A DNA stretch of 64,000 bases from Plasmopara viticola (taxonomy: Eukaryota > Oomycota > Peronosporomycetes > Peronosporales > Peronosporaceae). A program made the position numbers and the translations under genes. Where the stretch lies: NCBI GenBank assembly GCA_001695595.3, contig MBPM02000008.1, forward strand, positions 1,488,001 through 1,552,000. The letters are read 5' to 3'. Under the pieces are notes generated by a model. It was given only the letters and a program-made list of their open reading frames with translations, was not told where the DNA came from and ran no database searches. Positions 13,001 through 25,772 of the stretch are shown here, in pieces; position 1 is the stretch's first letter; each line of letters begins with the position of its first letter.

Positions 13001-14202
13001 CGAACAAATTGTGGTCTATAGTACCAGCGCAGTAATTTATTGGTTAACAGCCATTTGTACAAATGAGCACGATTATTAATGCTATACTGCAATCGGCATG
13101 CGGCAGTATGATTTTTTTCTCTAGTAGCAACCTAATATGTCTTTGTGCTGCTGAGTACTGAAGCACATTCCAATTAAAGTAAAAAACGGTAAATATTTGA
13201 GTACGATACATCTAAAGTCCTATTACATAAAAAACAGGAGAATCAGCTGTAGCAGCACCGACGAAAATGTTGACGCTGGTATGTCGACACACGGGGAAGC
13301 GTTGCCACAAACGCAGGCTGCATCGGTGCTATTTAGTTTTTTTCTTAGAGAAAGCGCAAATCAGACCTCTTATCGTCGCCTTCTAATTATAAGTCATTGC
13401 GTTTCAGGCCGCTATCTGCACGACTCCAATAGTTTGTGCTAGTCTTGATACTAATATATGGTATACTTTTTTATAATGTTAACTGATCTTTCTCGTAAAG
13501 CCTCCGATAAAGGTCATTTTTCTTAAGTACGATTGACAAAAATTACATAAGAAAGGTTTATTTAGATCATGTATCACACTTCGGACAAACGCTTGGACCA
13601 AAAAAAAAAGTACAAAGTCAATTACTTTATCCGTGTCACACAGCTTTAAGGTTTTAAACACACTAAATTCTTGTGACTAAGTTACAAAGGCTACGATGCC
13701 CGTCTATTAGTCTTTGCTTTATTTCGTATATAAAAAAACAATTGTTAGACCTTAGCGTTAGTCCCTGTATTATATCATCCCTTCATGGTGGATAGATTGG
13801 CGCTCGCGAGCCTGCAAGGCCCCGATGCGCCCACTAATATAGATAATCTACGTTGGTCATAGGACTACTGAGGCACGAATCTTGTGTGAGTCTATTACAC
13901 TTCTCTGGTGTGGTATTGCTCGTTGGAGCAGCCTGGGTTTCTTCCAGTGGGGCGATCGGCAATATGTAAAAGCTCTTAGACGGCGCACGAGGCTCGTGAC
14001 GAATCAGATCGGCTATTATACATGGTGCATCATATTTGTGCCCTGCGTGACAAGCCTCTTCTTTTTGAGGCAGCTGTTTCAAGTAAACGGGGGTATCGGA
14101 AATCTCGCCATCCAACAAAGCTTGTATTTGGCTTACGTGACTAGCGCACGATGTCTGTGCAGGCCAAGCAGAATTGTATTCCAAAGTAGAATTCATATTT
14201 AT

Positions 14203-14670
14203 TAAAAAATAGCATGCTCTAATGCTCTGCCTTCTACGAATCATAAGCGCTCTGCTCATCCTACTGTCCTTTCTAATCTGAGTGCGAATAAGAGCTATAG
14301 AGATAGACGCGTGCAATGTCTAACATTTGTTTGCTGCGCTTACTGTCCACCTGACCTCAACGTGGATAGGATTACGCATAAATTAACCATAGACGTTCTG
14401 ATTAATGAAGCGTGGCTACGTAGCCGATTTACTCCTAAAAAAATAGCATGCTCTAATGCTCTGCCTTCTACGAATCATAAGCGCTCTGCTCATCCTACTG
14501 TCTTTTCTAATCTGAGTGCGAATAAGAGCTATAGAGATAGACGCGTGCAATGTCTAACATTTGTTTGCTGCGCTTACTGTCCACCTGATCTCAACGTGGA
14601 TAGGATTACGCATAAATTAACCATAGACGTTCTGATTAATGAAGCGTGGCTACGTAGCCGATCTACTCCT
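14203..14670. repeat. tandem duplication of a 234-bp unit (two copies)
   Basis: The segment from AAAAAATAGCATGCTCTAAT to GCCGATTTACTCCT (about 14203-14436) is repeated at 14437-14670 with a period of 234 bp. I count about three substitutions between the copies. The period is a multiple of three, so an open frame on the plus strand (14311-14712) runs through both copies and shows a 78-residue repeat. The near identity means the duplication is recent compared with the surrounding decayed DNA. I do not recognise the unit. Confidence 0.9.
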
Positions 14671-17600
14671 GCGTACTCGACCGTATTAGCTCCTGCGATA
14701 GTGTTGCAATAAAATTTAAAATCTGCAAAGCAAATCGGTCACCTACTAGACCCTCATAACTTACTAAGTTGACCTTTTCACTTATTCAATAAACTTTTTG
14801 ACGTCTCGACCCATTTTCACTAACATGCCACCTATTTTTTACGACTAAACCCTCGATTAATTGACAATCTAACGATTCTACTAAGCACTCTATGAAATAA
14901 CCTCTATAAAGATGGATCAGTCTGCGGAGTCGTCCATAATGATCTACCAAATTGATATATCCACGCAATTGGTAAAAACTGATAAAATAGATTTGATTGC
15001 GTATTAAATTAAGGCACCTATTAATAGCACCAAGTATTCGGCTTATCGATCCGTATAACCTTCACTTGTACTTATCAGTAACATATAAACAAATAAACAT
15101 CTTCAAAGCTGCCGACTCTTTTAAGCGCTTCACTACTACCGATTCAAGTCTGTACGCTATAAATACAATCAATAAACTATAATTACTATTTTAATTTGAT
15201 CCCACAGCCATCTATATGTCGTCATTCAAGGCCAAAGCTTTCTTAACAAAGCGAGCGCCCCGCAGGTGATCATCTCACCTAGTCCGATCGAAACGTGCAC
15301 TGGTCCAATTTTAAGAGAACCTCGCAGATTTTCTCGATGAAGATACGAGCTTTGACAAGCTACGTTCGGCCCTACATCAATACAAAAAAAAAAACAATTT
15401 TGCCGACAAAACCACCAAGCTCGAAAGCAAGCATAGAGAAAGATCAGTAAGTGGTCTTATTTCAACTTGTTAGCTGACGGTTGCCGCTGAGTATGTATGC
15501 CCGATCGACAAATTATACCAGCATAGTCATGACATTTTAATTGGGTGCCATCAGTAGGGTAAGTGGCAGGATCTGGTGCTGAGTCACATTTGTTATCGCG
15601 ACTTGAAAAATTTGCAATGATGATTTGTACATGGATCTTTGCAATATTATGCAAGTGTTTAAGTAACTGATAGTATCTATTGCTCTTGAACAATAATATT
15701 GAGCACACGATGTGTACATTGCTAAAAACACACACACCTCATGGTGCTATTGCGCTGCAAATAATAGAATTGTTAATATGAACGAACTGTTGCGACTCAC
15801 ACAAAATATACTTGACGCGACACTGCGACTATTTGACTGGCTGGAACTGACAAAGTAGCTCCTATCCATGTAATACTGCTAAAGTAACTTTCCCAAAGAC
15901 CTAACGGTCTGGACTTGTCTCTCGACGATATCTAGCTTCTGGCCTTTGTGTCGACTGTAGACAGTGTAGGAGGGCATTGACAATGTCGAAGAGTAGAACA
16001 TCTGGTGAATATCTTGCAGATAACAGTAAAGCGAGAATAAAAGCGTTAATCGTTGCTGTCCTCGATGGAGACGAAACTAGTTTTAGCTGTAGGCCAGTAA
16101 ATAAGCCTTATATCAGTAGGCCATAGCCGGTAGAAGTCCGTGAGTAGAAGTAACTTCAGCTATGTCAATAATTTGTTACATCCCCCTGCCATCTAAGCTT
16201 TTACTTTTAAACTCGTTGTCTTCTGTCGTACAAGTAAAATGCTTGATGAAGCGGGGCTATCGTAGTAACTTTTAGTCTTGATACTAAGTGCCTATTAATT
16301 ATACTTTGAGTAATAAGCTAAACTTTTTGAAGCTTTTGTCGATCAAAGCCGCTGAAAAAAAAATTCCTCAATAACTTTCTGGATTAGCAGTCTTTGCTGA
16401 TATACATTAGGCTATGTTCTATTTCTTCTGTTAACGCCTTAGTAAGAATTACTGCTTTCTTATGGCCAAACAAACACTTGGCCTGTGTCACACAAATTGG
16501 CAGCTTGTGTGGTACACGCTGGGCTCGTGCAACCCCGTTACAGTCTCTTACGAGACTTTAAACTGCTTGGATTTACTTTATACAAGTTTATACAAGCGGA
16601 ATTGTATCTTGCGCCGCTATTTAGAGGCCGGCACAACAGATGAATCAAGCCTCAGAGCTCATTTCGGCTGAGTCGACCAACAACCTTGCCGTCGGCATGA
16701 GGGTAAGTGCTTTTCCCGACAATGTAGTGCAAGAGCACGCAGTGTAGTCAGAGCGAGCTCCTTTGCACCTGCTTATCACTTTGCGAGCGAACTTCGCGTT
16801 TGTGTCCGACAATCCGGCTGTGTTCATAGAAGAAGCTACGTCAAATACCCTGGGTGCTAACGGTTTGAGCTCGCCCTTCAGCGCTAGACACGCTTAGCTC
16901 TTAAAGACAAGTTGTTATCGTCGCAGGAATTTTTCTATGCAGAAATGAGCTCATTTAAAATCGAAAAAGATCAAAAGGCAGTGCTGGTTATTTGGACCGT
17001 ACCTGTGGATATCACGTCTACTGAATTGCCTGAAGTATTTAAAGCATCGGGCACAAGAACGCTTTTTTACCTGTAATTCGCTCCGTATTTAGCGAAGTAA
17101 ATGCTCTCTCAGATGAACCTTGCAAGGAGGGCTTGGTTAACTAACGCCTTGTCGTCAACTGCCGGTGAACGTCTAGAAGACACAAATCAGGTGCTCGTCA
17201 TTCGTAAGATTAGCGACCCCGACTATCTATGCCAGGATAAGCATTGTTCCGAGACTTTGGTCTGACCTGGCTTCGAGCCTTGAATGCGTGGTTGCGTTAC
17301 TTTGTGAGCACATCGCTCGACTCACGCTCCTTAAGATTGAGCATGTAGCACTTTAAGCCCAAAATAGAACTTGCTGGGTTTATCTGTATTAAGAAGTATG
17401 ATAGCTATTGGTGCAAGCACTGGACTAGGTTTGTTAATGTGTCGGACATTGTAACGACAATAATCATACCAAGAACTGAAATTCTGAGCGTAGGGTGACT
17501 TGCAGGCTCTTACAAGACACAGCACTGAGTGACATGGCTGACACAAAGCTGGAGCTGTATAGGTGAAGCTCAATCACTGCATGTGAAGTGCAGCGAAAAC

Positions 17601-20600
17601 TAGTGTTCGGAGATGACATCTCTCGCTACATAATGGGTGCGAATTGGCTTATGATAAGCTAATACATTAAACAAATATTCTCGACGATGCAAGTAGAGTG
17701 GCTTTGAACATAGCGTACGAGGTCAGAGCTCGCTGCATTTTGGTAGCATGCCACCCACTGAGATTCGCTCATCAGGAAGACCGTTTGCTCTATGCCCGGC
17801 GTAAATTTGTAGGCATATTGCTGAGGGATCGCGGATGCTGCTCGTCGGATAGATGTAAAGTGACTCCTTTTTGTCAAGCGGGTACTCTAATGAGCAGAGC
17901 TCTTTGCTGGACGCCAATGTAGATGCCGGTGCATTAATGACCGAGCGCGTCCACGCAAATACGAAAATTAGCGTCTCTTTAAGACCGCCAGTCTAGTCAA
18001 TGAGAGTATACTATTTCATGCATTCTTAAATTAGCACCGGATGTCTCATCTTGGACGGTGAGGGCTATTTTGTAATACTTGACGATAGCGCTGGGTTGCA
18101 CAGGATAATGCTGGTACAGTCGAAGGCGAGGAATACTTTTCTCTTTCAAGTGCTCAGCTTAAGCTGGACGCATTATCCATGACAAAGCTTGAAAAAGTGT
18201 TGGCGTAGGTCATACGACCTAAAAAAAAATCAACTTTTTATTACTGCACTCTTCATCGGACGGAGCAGCACAAAAAAACGAAACGATCTTAGATGTCACT
18301 TATAAGTTCTGAGTGGGGAAAAGACATTAGTTTTAAATAGTATACCGATGCTCTTTTCCTTCGGCATAAGAATAGAGATATCAGGATGTGGTCTCTCGAG
18401 AGCTGACTTGAGGGAAAACACTCATTAGAGATGTACGTCATAAATTTGACATTTTTTTAAGAAAATGACCGCGTAACACGGTAGTGGCTCTTGCCAAAAA
18501 AGAGCAGTGGGACGCCATCGTCGCCTTTTTTGTGCAGATTTTAGAGCAGGATTGGTACAGCAGCCTGTCGTGCACGCCTGTAATCAAAAGGCTAAATGCG
18601 GCCATTACCCAGGCACAGACGTCAATTAAAAGAAAAGGTGCATTGCAAACTAGCTTAGTGAAATGTACAATGTACAGCGCATTCGACTTAGTCGCCAGGT
18701 GGTATTGACTTCTTATACAAGGGAGTGACATACAATCAGCATATGCTGTAGGAGTTTTTGGCCATGCCTCAAAGGATTCGCGCGTCTGAAACGTTTGACA
18801 ATGCCGACGCAACCAACACTTCTGTGGGGTGTTTTTGTGCTCCGGGTCATTTTTTAGTCCTAAAGGGCCCCTTTCGCTAAAAGCGTATCTTTGCACTCAA
18901 CGCTACTTGTGAGGCTAGTATGAGTGGCTCATAGTCGCCTCATGGCCATATTAAGTATAACGCTGTGCATTCTGAGCACTTAGTGAGCATCAAATTTGCT
19001 ACGAAGGGATCGACCTTTTGACGCAGTTCGAGCTTTTGAGGTGAGATGCGAGGCCTTTCTTTTGGCTAGGCCGCTTGGTTAAACGTATCCATTCCCTCTT
19101 TGCATATATTTGGAGAAAAGCGAATGACACTCTTCAAGATTTGTTCAAGGTGAGGTCATGGCGTTTGTCAGAAAAACAGCGCTGAACGCTAGGAAATATT
19201 AATCTGGTTTCACTAAAACTTACATACTATCATCTTTGCTTCTGCTGTTAAACGAGTAGTGGTAAAGCCACGCTGCATAGAATTGGAATATATGCCCTCA
19301 GCATATGGCTCACTTCTTTCAGCGATCAGCATTCAACGAACTTGCATAACATCCCGGGTTTGACATGGATAGTTTATGGCTTTTTGACACTTTCACGGCT
19401 ACCTTTATGGCTATCAAGCCAGGCATTTTTGTACGGTCCGTGTTAAACCTCTTTAGGGGCTCAGCTTTAATTACTTTGTGTCAAGAGAGTGCAATTTTTG
19501 GAAAACGCCCCTCCTTTTGAGCGTGACTATTTGTTCGCAGCGTGCTTGGAAACTGATTTGCTTTGCTTAGATACTTCCTGATATATGTTGCGCACGGGAA
19601 TGGGAACACCTCAATCACAAATGACAAGTGTTGCGACAGATGAAGCATCAATGGATGCTTCGGACCTTGAAGTCTCCTTCTTCGGCATGATCAATATGAA
19701 TCAGACCGTCAAATAATTCCTGGCTCCTCTACCGCGCCTTCTGAAAGTTAAACTTGGCATCTAATGCCCCATTTTTGGCCACTTCAAATAAGGTAGTGAA
19801 GACGGAGCACGTCCGTTTGGGCTGCATCCGTGCACATTCCGTGGACTTGGATTATAAACTCTTTTGGAAGAAACTTCTGGTCATCACTACAAGCATAGCT
19901 CATAATATTTGGTTAGGTTTCACCAAATTCTTTTTATCCTGGCGGGACGTGAATGCACACGGCACGCATGAAATAGAGTCGAATAGACTTGCACCACCTG
20001 ATTTTCAACTTTACCTCAGATTTGTTTACTGATGTTCAACACGTAAGTACCTATCCGTGTGCTCTCCCATCCAGCTAAAAGACGGCCGGAGTCGCTCTTT
20101 TTTGCTTCATTTGTAACAAGGCAGACATCACGATCATTTCGATTGCTCTGACCCAGAGCAGAAAGTTCTCCTCTTTCTTTTCTACGGCGTTTACGCCTAC
20201 CGTGAACGGATTTGGTATGGGTGAGGTAGACGTCGGTGTCACCAACGCGGACACCTCCATCATCCTCTACCGAAGACGCTTTAACAGAGTGCACTTATAA
20301 CCAATGAGCGTCTATAAAAGCGCATTGACTGTCAGGCTCTTGTGTATCGAAAAGTTGCGCCCCCTGGAAGCTAAGAAAAAGTGATAGCCTGTTCAGATCG
20401 TTTTCCATATCCCGAGGTACTGCTCCATCTTCATTTTGATTCAGTCGTATGTGACAAGACTAAGTACAAGCACAATTTGGTGTCGCAAAGTTGTCGTAGC
20501 TATCTGCTCAGAGAATATGGGAGTTTAGGTCTGTCCTTAATCGATAAACATAAATAGCGCGTGTCGCAGATCGCTATCGACCCGGCTCATCCAATTGTCT

Positions 20601-21179
20601 TAGCATTAAGACTTATTGTAGTGCTTACATTTCCAAATATGAGGTATCGATGTTCATAGCATTATTTGACTAGTAACACACGATAATTTAGATAAGTAGT
20701 GTGACAGCCTCTGGGTTTGTGTCACTCCGTTATGCCTGGACCTGCTAGGCTCGTAGCTGTATAAGCAAACTTTTTTTAACACTCACAGGCTTGTTCCAGC
20801 TTATTTGCCTATTTTAATGACAAAAAGAATAACATGAAGTTAATAGTCCTATCAGTGAGACCTATAAAAGCTTGTAGCGCTTTAAAGAGCTCTATTCAGC
20901 CGGTACACCGTACCTAATCACAGATATCGATCAATATCTTCCACCTCGCCTGTCAAGTAGTAAGAAGAGGTTTTGAAGCTGGGGATGAAAGGCTGCAAAA
21001 CGATTGGCTGGCTCTTGTTAATACGCCTCATAATCGTGTGTGCTTAATAGCGGTGTATGACTAACTATGGTGTTTGTTGTGCACGTGCAGTAAATGCTTA
21101 CATATGTACGATGCATGACTATATGAGGCACGTTATAAAAAAATATCTTTATTTTTTGGTCATGCATGTACTTGTCTTC

Positions 21180-21310
21180 GGAAAAGGTTGGGGTGACGCT
21201 TTCCTTCCAAGCGCGGGGGCTAAATGCTCGCGCGCTTCGGGCAGGTGCTCTCGGGCATCTGCAGATCTCTAACGAGTCTCACCCTCGACGCGACGGTCTC
21301 CAGCACAGGG
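21180..21310 (+). mobile_element. SINE-like retroelement, copy B (3' truncated)
   Basis: The first ~131 bp match copies at 3056-3374 and 49170-49498, from GGAAAAGGTTGGGGTGACGC to the CTCCAGCAC segment. The sequence then switches abruptly to unrelated AT-rich DNA at about 21310. The 3' half and tail are absent, so no target-site duplication can be found. Losing the 3' end rather than the 5' end is unusual for a retroposed copy and suggests a later deletion or insertion. Confidence 0.8.
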
Positions 21311-23486
21311 CCATTCCGATTATAATAAAACAAATAACAATCTAACATTAAAAATTTATTATTTAAATCTTTATAGGCTAATAACCGATTTATAAATATC
21401 GTTACTACATTTAACTGCGGCCGCACTTCATTGTACTAGTTTTGAACGAATGAGGTTTAGCATACACTGCTAAAGTTACTTACAGATACGAGCACACAGT
21501 CGATTAGTAGCCTCAGGTATGACGTCGTAGGCTCATTTGAATTCGGTCATCGATGTACTACGCTTTTCGTCGCTAGGGTTGATGGGCGAGCAGAGATCAT
21601 CTTGGGATTTCTGGTGATCAGTGTGTCAAAGCTAAAGTTTTTGATTGTCCACTGGGGTAGCGTGCTCAGCGGAGCATGTCAATACGGACCATAAGCCACA
21701 AGACGACAGTTTAACAACAAGTCTTCCGCAGGGTCAACCTATTACCCTAAGTTATATATTTAATCGCCGTAGCTGTCGCGAAGTAGTCACCCTTTGTGTC
21801 CAACGCCATAAAACTTTATGTCATCCTCAAACGTTTAGTGAGACTTAGAAACTACCATTACAATTTGTGGTGTCAGCAACAACGCCCCAATCTTAGAGCT
21901 GCCAAATGAGCTAGTAGCTGTTTTACTTAGAGTATCATATAGAAGACCTTTTGAGCTGCATTCCTCGATAATACTAGCCGCAGGCTCAGGTGATGGCCTG
22001 TGACTTCATCGAGGAGACTATCTGCACTTTCAGGCTTAAAATTGCTTCAGATCACCGACAACTATTTCTAAACATTTCAATTATAAGCCCCAAAAAAGTA
22101 TCTAATGTCATCAGTCCCATTGGCTAGCGAGAGGCCTTACTTAAAGCGACAGCGAAGTCGATGGCTCCTGCGGGCAAGTACCTGACCTTAGTGATGAGGA
22201 CACCAAAACTTGAGTAAAAAAAATGGCGAGCTAAAACCTCGATTCGATAGAGCACGTAAGAGCCATCAGAACCGCATTGGCATGACTGCCAATGGTCGTT
22301 TAAAACTGGAATCTGGCTTTGTTTGTAGGTTGCGGGATTTTGGACGCGCGTTAATGGATGGTAAAAATGATTCTATGCCCGCGCTCGAAATTTTATCTTT
22401 CAGCACCTAGCTTGCCGTTATGCCAAAGCCGAGACATTGTGGATGTGAGCTGTCTCCGATAAATCAAATTGATGATTGCACTTATAAAAAAAGGACGTTA
22501 TGTTCTTCGTGTTGTGTGGTTCGACCCCGGGTCGTAATATATTTTTTCCCGCATAAATCCGAGGTATGTTTTCGAATTGAATGCGGGAGCCGTGGTGGTG
22601 GTGTACCCAAGCGTACCTTTATATCATGTGCGACACAAGCTTCTTCCGACGCTAAGTGAATATTTCAGTGAGACTCAATGCGGTGCCTAAAGCTCGCGCG
22701 AAAGTAACTCTGAATTAAGGACTTTTTAAAGTCCGTTGATGTTTCACGAAGTGTTGCCTCTGGAGAGCTTTAGAAAAACAAAGCAGATGAGCATGCTGCT
22801 CGGCAGTATAGTTCGCATCGGCCGGTTAGCTACTATCCGGAAGTTTTACCTTTCTAAGTGGACCCGCTGTCCAATGAGTGGGTAGATATCTCATGGGACG
22901 ACAATTTGCGGTGCTGGAGCAGTCAAAAAGCTTTTTGCTCTCTGCGTTCGTGAATAAGACCTTTTGACTCACCCAATCTTCAAATAGGACAACTCGGCTA
23001 ACAAGAAGCTCTTAGCGCCCAAAATTGCACCTCCGCACTCGCATGGAAGTGTTGCAACCAAGAAGGCCGGATATTTTTTTCCCGTTCTGGCCTTTCGTCT
23101 TCTACATAAGAAGCAGCATCTCATGCGTAGCTTATATGGTCACTTAAAACAAAAGTCAGCCGTTGACCCGGCGGCCCGAGGCTTCGAGGGGGCGATCCCG
23201 GATCCGTGAGGCCCTCGAGGAGGAGATGGACGTCTTTGGCCCTATTCTTAAACGTTCTATCCTTTTTTCTCAAATAGCAGTGAAAGGAAAAGTTTGCTGG
23301 ATCAAGCACTGTAGATAAGGGGTAGTGCAGTAAAGAATGGAATAAAACGCCTTGTTAGTGTAGTCGAAGCCCACTTACTGCTGACAGCGAAATTGTTCGC
23401 TTATTTATTTGTGTCAAAAACCTTATTTGAGCGAAGTTCTTTTCGAATAGAGTCAATCTCTCATCAAAACTCGTATAACTCGCGTC

Positions 23487-24670
23487 ATGACCAAGCGGGA
23501 GCTGCTGGACAGCGAGTCTACCGCCACCAAGCATATAAAACAGCGCAAACGACTAGAAAAAAGTGCAAAACAGCGACGGGTAGGAAACTTTAAAAGGTGC
23601 GTAGATGTTGCCTGTTGTCGTATTTGGTATTGAGTAATCGCTGACGATTAGATAACAACTAGCTACTACTCATACCGTCTAGGGCAGAAGCATCAGGGCA
23701 AGCTGGAGGACGATCCGCGTCTTAAAGCACTAGAAAAAGACTGGTTTGAGAGCAAGCGTGGGCTCGATATCGGCTGCAATTCTGGAGAGCTGACGATTGC
23801 CATTGCCGAACGACTGGCGCCAAGCTATATCTTGGGCATGGATGTTGACCCGCAGCTCATTTCTACAGCTAGAGGACACCTAAAGAATCTTTTACGACAG
23901 AAACAAAGTGATAAGGCTCATAAAGAGATCGCGACAAGAAAAACTAGTACAGACGATGGAGAAGGAGCTATGGAGTCTCTCGCTGACGTCAAAAGCGAGG
24001 AGAAGGGTCCAGCTGACGAGGAAAATGTAGGCAGCACCAATTTAGAAGCTAATGGCGTCTTCGCCAATGAAACATCATTAACGTTTGAGCTGTGGAAGCC
24101 GTTATTGAAGACACGGGTCGCTGAATCTCGTGCTATCGGCAAATCTGTTGCTAGGTACGTTTAGGTTGGTCATCATAAAGAAGCGATACTGATGACCTCT
24201 TTATTTGCAAAGCTCAAAATTTCCACTCAATGTGGTTTTCAAGCAAGAAGATGTAATGTCGGACGCTCACGCAGGCAAGGACTACGACTTCATCACGTGG
24301 TATGGACTTGTGCAGCTGTACACTACTAGGGTATACAATTCTAGTGACCACTGTCTGTAGCTTTAGTGTGACAAAATGGATCCATCTTTTTCACGGCGAC
24401 GAAGGCATTAGGAAAGTTTTCAAGAAGATTTATGAGCTTTTAGTGCCTGGTGGCCGCCTAATTCTCGAGCCGCAGCCATGGAAATCATATCACAAGCGCA
24501 AGTTCACGTCAGAAATTACAGCGGCGAACTACCCAACGATTCAATTACGGCCAAAGGACTTTCCAAAGTATTTAGTAGACTCTATAGGCTTTCAAAGTTG
24601 TGATCTTCTAGAAGTTTGCCAGACATCTTCAAAAGGTTTTCGGAGACCAGTCTACGTCGTTCAGAAGTAA
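23487..24670 (+). CDS. Bin3-type SAM-dependent RNA methyltransferase (MePCE/BCDIN3 family)
   Basis: Four exons: 23487-23596, 23663-24154, 24213-24299 and 24361-24670, with introns of 66, 58 and 61 nt, all GT-AG, giving 332 aa. After a basic N-terminus comes the family motif NFKSYYSYR. The SAM-binding motif I GLDIGCNSGELT follows, then GMDVDPQLI, an acidic insertion, FKQEDVMSD, and the Bin3 signature made by splicing, FITCFSVTKWIHL. Next come LVPGGRLILEPQPW, QLRPKDFPKYL and a C-terminal SKGFRRPVYV. Known members methylate the 5' gamma-phosphate of small RNAs such as 7SK or U6 (MePCE), or a 5' monophosphate (BCDIN3D). The long acidic insertion between motif I and the next strand fits MePCE better than BCDIN3D. 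The gene is convergent with SmD3. Confidence 0.92.
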
Positions 24671-24938
24671 GCTTTTAAGAGGAAGGAATAGCTACATCGC
24701 ACCAATTTTGCTAGGCCGTATCTACACTTACCACTCGATTGACTTCGTGCATGCGTCTATTACGACTCGTACAAGGCGAGAAGCCCTCCGAGACTTAAAT
24801 GTTAAAACCATCGATCGACAGCATTGGCGAACAATCCGACGAACCTCAAGCTGCCACAGACAACCGGTCGTGCGACACGAGCTGCACTTTAAACTCGTTG
24901 ACTACAACCCCGAATTTTCACCCGCCATCGCATCCGAC

Positions 24939-25550
24939 TCAAAGTCCGCCTCTCCGCTCTTGAGCTGTTACGTCGCGGCAACAGACAAACGTTCTTTGAT
25001 CAGCAATCAATGCATTGCTTTCAACCACTTTTATCGTACCCTTTCTAATGATTGCAGCGGCTTGTCCTCTCGGTGCGCCACCGCCGACTCCCCCTTGCCC
25101 CAATGTCGGTATCGCACCTTTGTGCTTTTTCCACATTTTGACTCGCTTAAACATCGGCGCGTGCTTTAACGTGCACTGTATCAACAAGAGCAACAGCAAA
25201 AAAAACAGCGACACCACTCGGTAGGTTAAGGCAACTGACCACTGGTAAGCACAAATAGATACGACGCTTTTTCCGCGACTTTAAAAATCAAGTTGTAGAG
25301 GATATATATCAGGAAACACGATGAAGAGGATCTGGCTGCCGCGCAGGTAGACTTGCTCCACATGGCTCGTATTGCCATTGATATCGGTGCGCACGGCGTC
25401 CTTCATGACGCAATTCATGTTATCCTCCGTCTCGTCCAGTAGTCCTCGATACGTCTCTCCAGTCTTCATCTCGATGGACACAATCGTTCCCTCGCCATCG
25501 TGCAATAGAATCGTTGGAATGCCCACGCCGCGCTTACCAGTGACCGCCAT
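24939..25550 (-). CDS. SNRPD3: small nuclear ribonucleoprotein Sm D3
   Basis: Core Sm-ring protein of spliceosomal snRNPs. Exon 1 (25550-25306) encodes the Sm fold: GVGIPTILLHDGEGTIVSIE (Sm1), then GETYRGLLDETEDNMNC and EQVYLRGSQILFIVFPD (Sm2). The C-terminal part, LKHAPMFKRVKMW followed by a GQGGVGGGAPRGQAAAIIRK tail, lies at 25170 onward. The best join is an intron 25305-25171 with AT-AC ends (donor ATATCCTCT). It produces exactly the family sequence FPDMLKHAPMF; no GT-AG join does. A further 75-nt in-frame GT-AG intron (25039-24965) is possible in the tail: kept, the protein is 158 aa; removed, 133 aa and ends AQERRGGL. The upstream TTG at 25574 is not taken as the start; the ATG at 25550 matches family length. 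Confidence 0.9.
25171..25305 (-). other. candidate U12-type AT-AC intron in SmD3
   Basis: Read on the minus strand, the 135-nt intron starts ATATCCTCTAC, close to the U12 donor consensus ATATCCTTT, and ends TGCAC. A strong U12-type branch site, TTGCCTTAAC, lies inside it, but about 55 nt before the AC. A weaker candidate (TTGTTGATAC) lies ~10 nt before it. See the SmD3 entry for the coding evidence. Confidence 0.7.
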
Positions 25551-25772
25551 CTCGAAGAGATATTGAAATGTCAACTCGAAGATTAATGCTGATTCGGCAA
25601 AATTCGCTATTTAAAAGCTTAAAAGGAGCGAATTTAAACGTATAAGCAGCAAGTGACACTAAATAATCGCACGTTTTATTACGGAGATCGTTAGCTAGTC
25701 AAATACACGCCAGCTACTGTAAGCGACGTGATAGCTTGAGGAGGCGTAGGCCCAGCAAAAGCAGGAAGCAGC

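Larger units (their letters stand above)
7054..23486. other. long gene-poor stretch, decayed sequence
   Basis: More than 16 kb without a gene I can support. Open frames are short and often interrupted. Several fragments on both strands read like protein over 40-100 residues (for example minus 14316-13834, plus 16640-17100, plus 18484-18708), but none matches a family I know. It is best read as old, heavily mutated transposon or gene relics. The two recognisable structures inside it, a tandem duplication (14203-14670) and a truncated SINE-like copy (21180-21310), are listed separately. Confidence 0.55.

Noticed and set aside
22505..22530. GGTTCGACCCC, resembling a tRNA T-arm or B box
   Set aside because: No matching acceptor stem, D arm or anticodon arm upstream; chance match.
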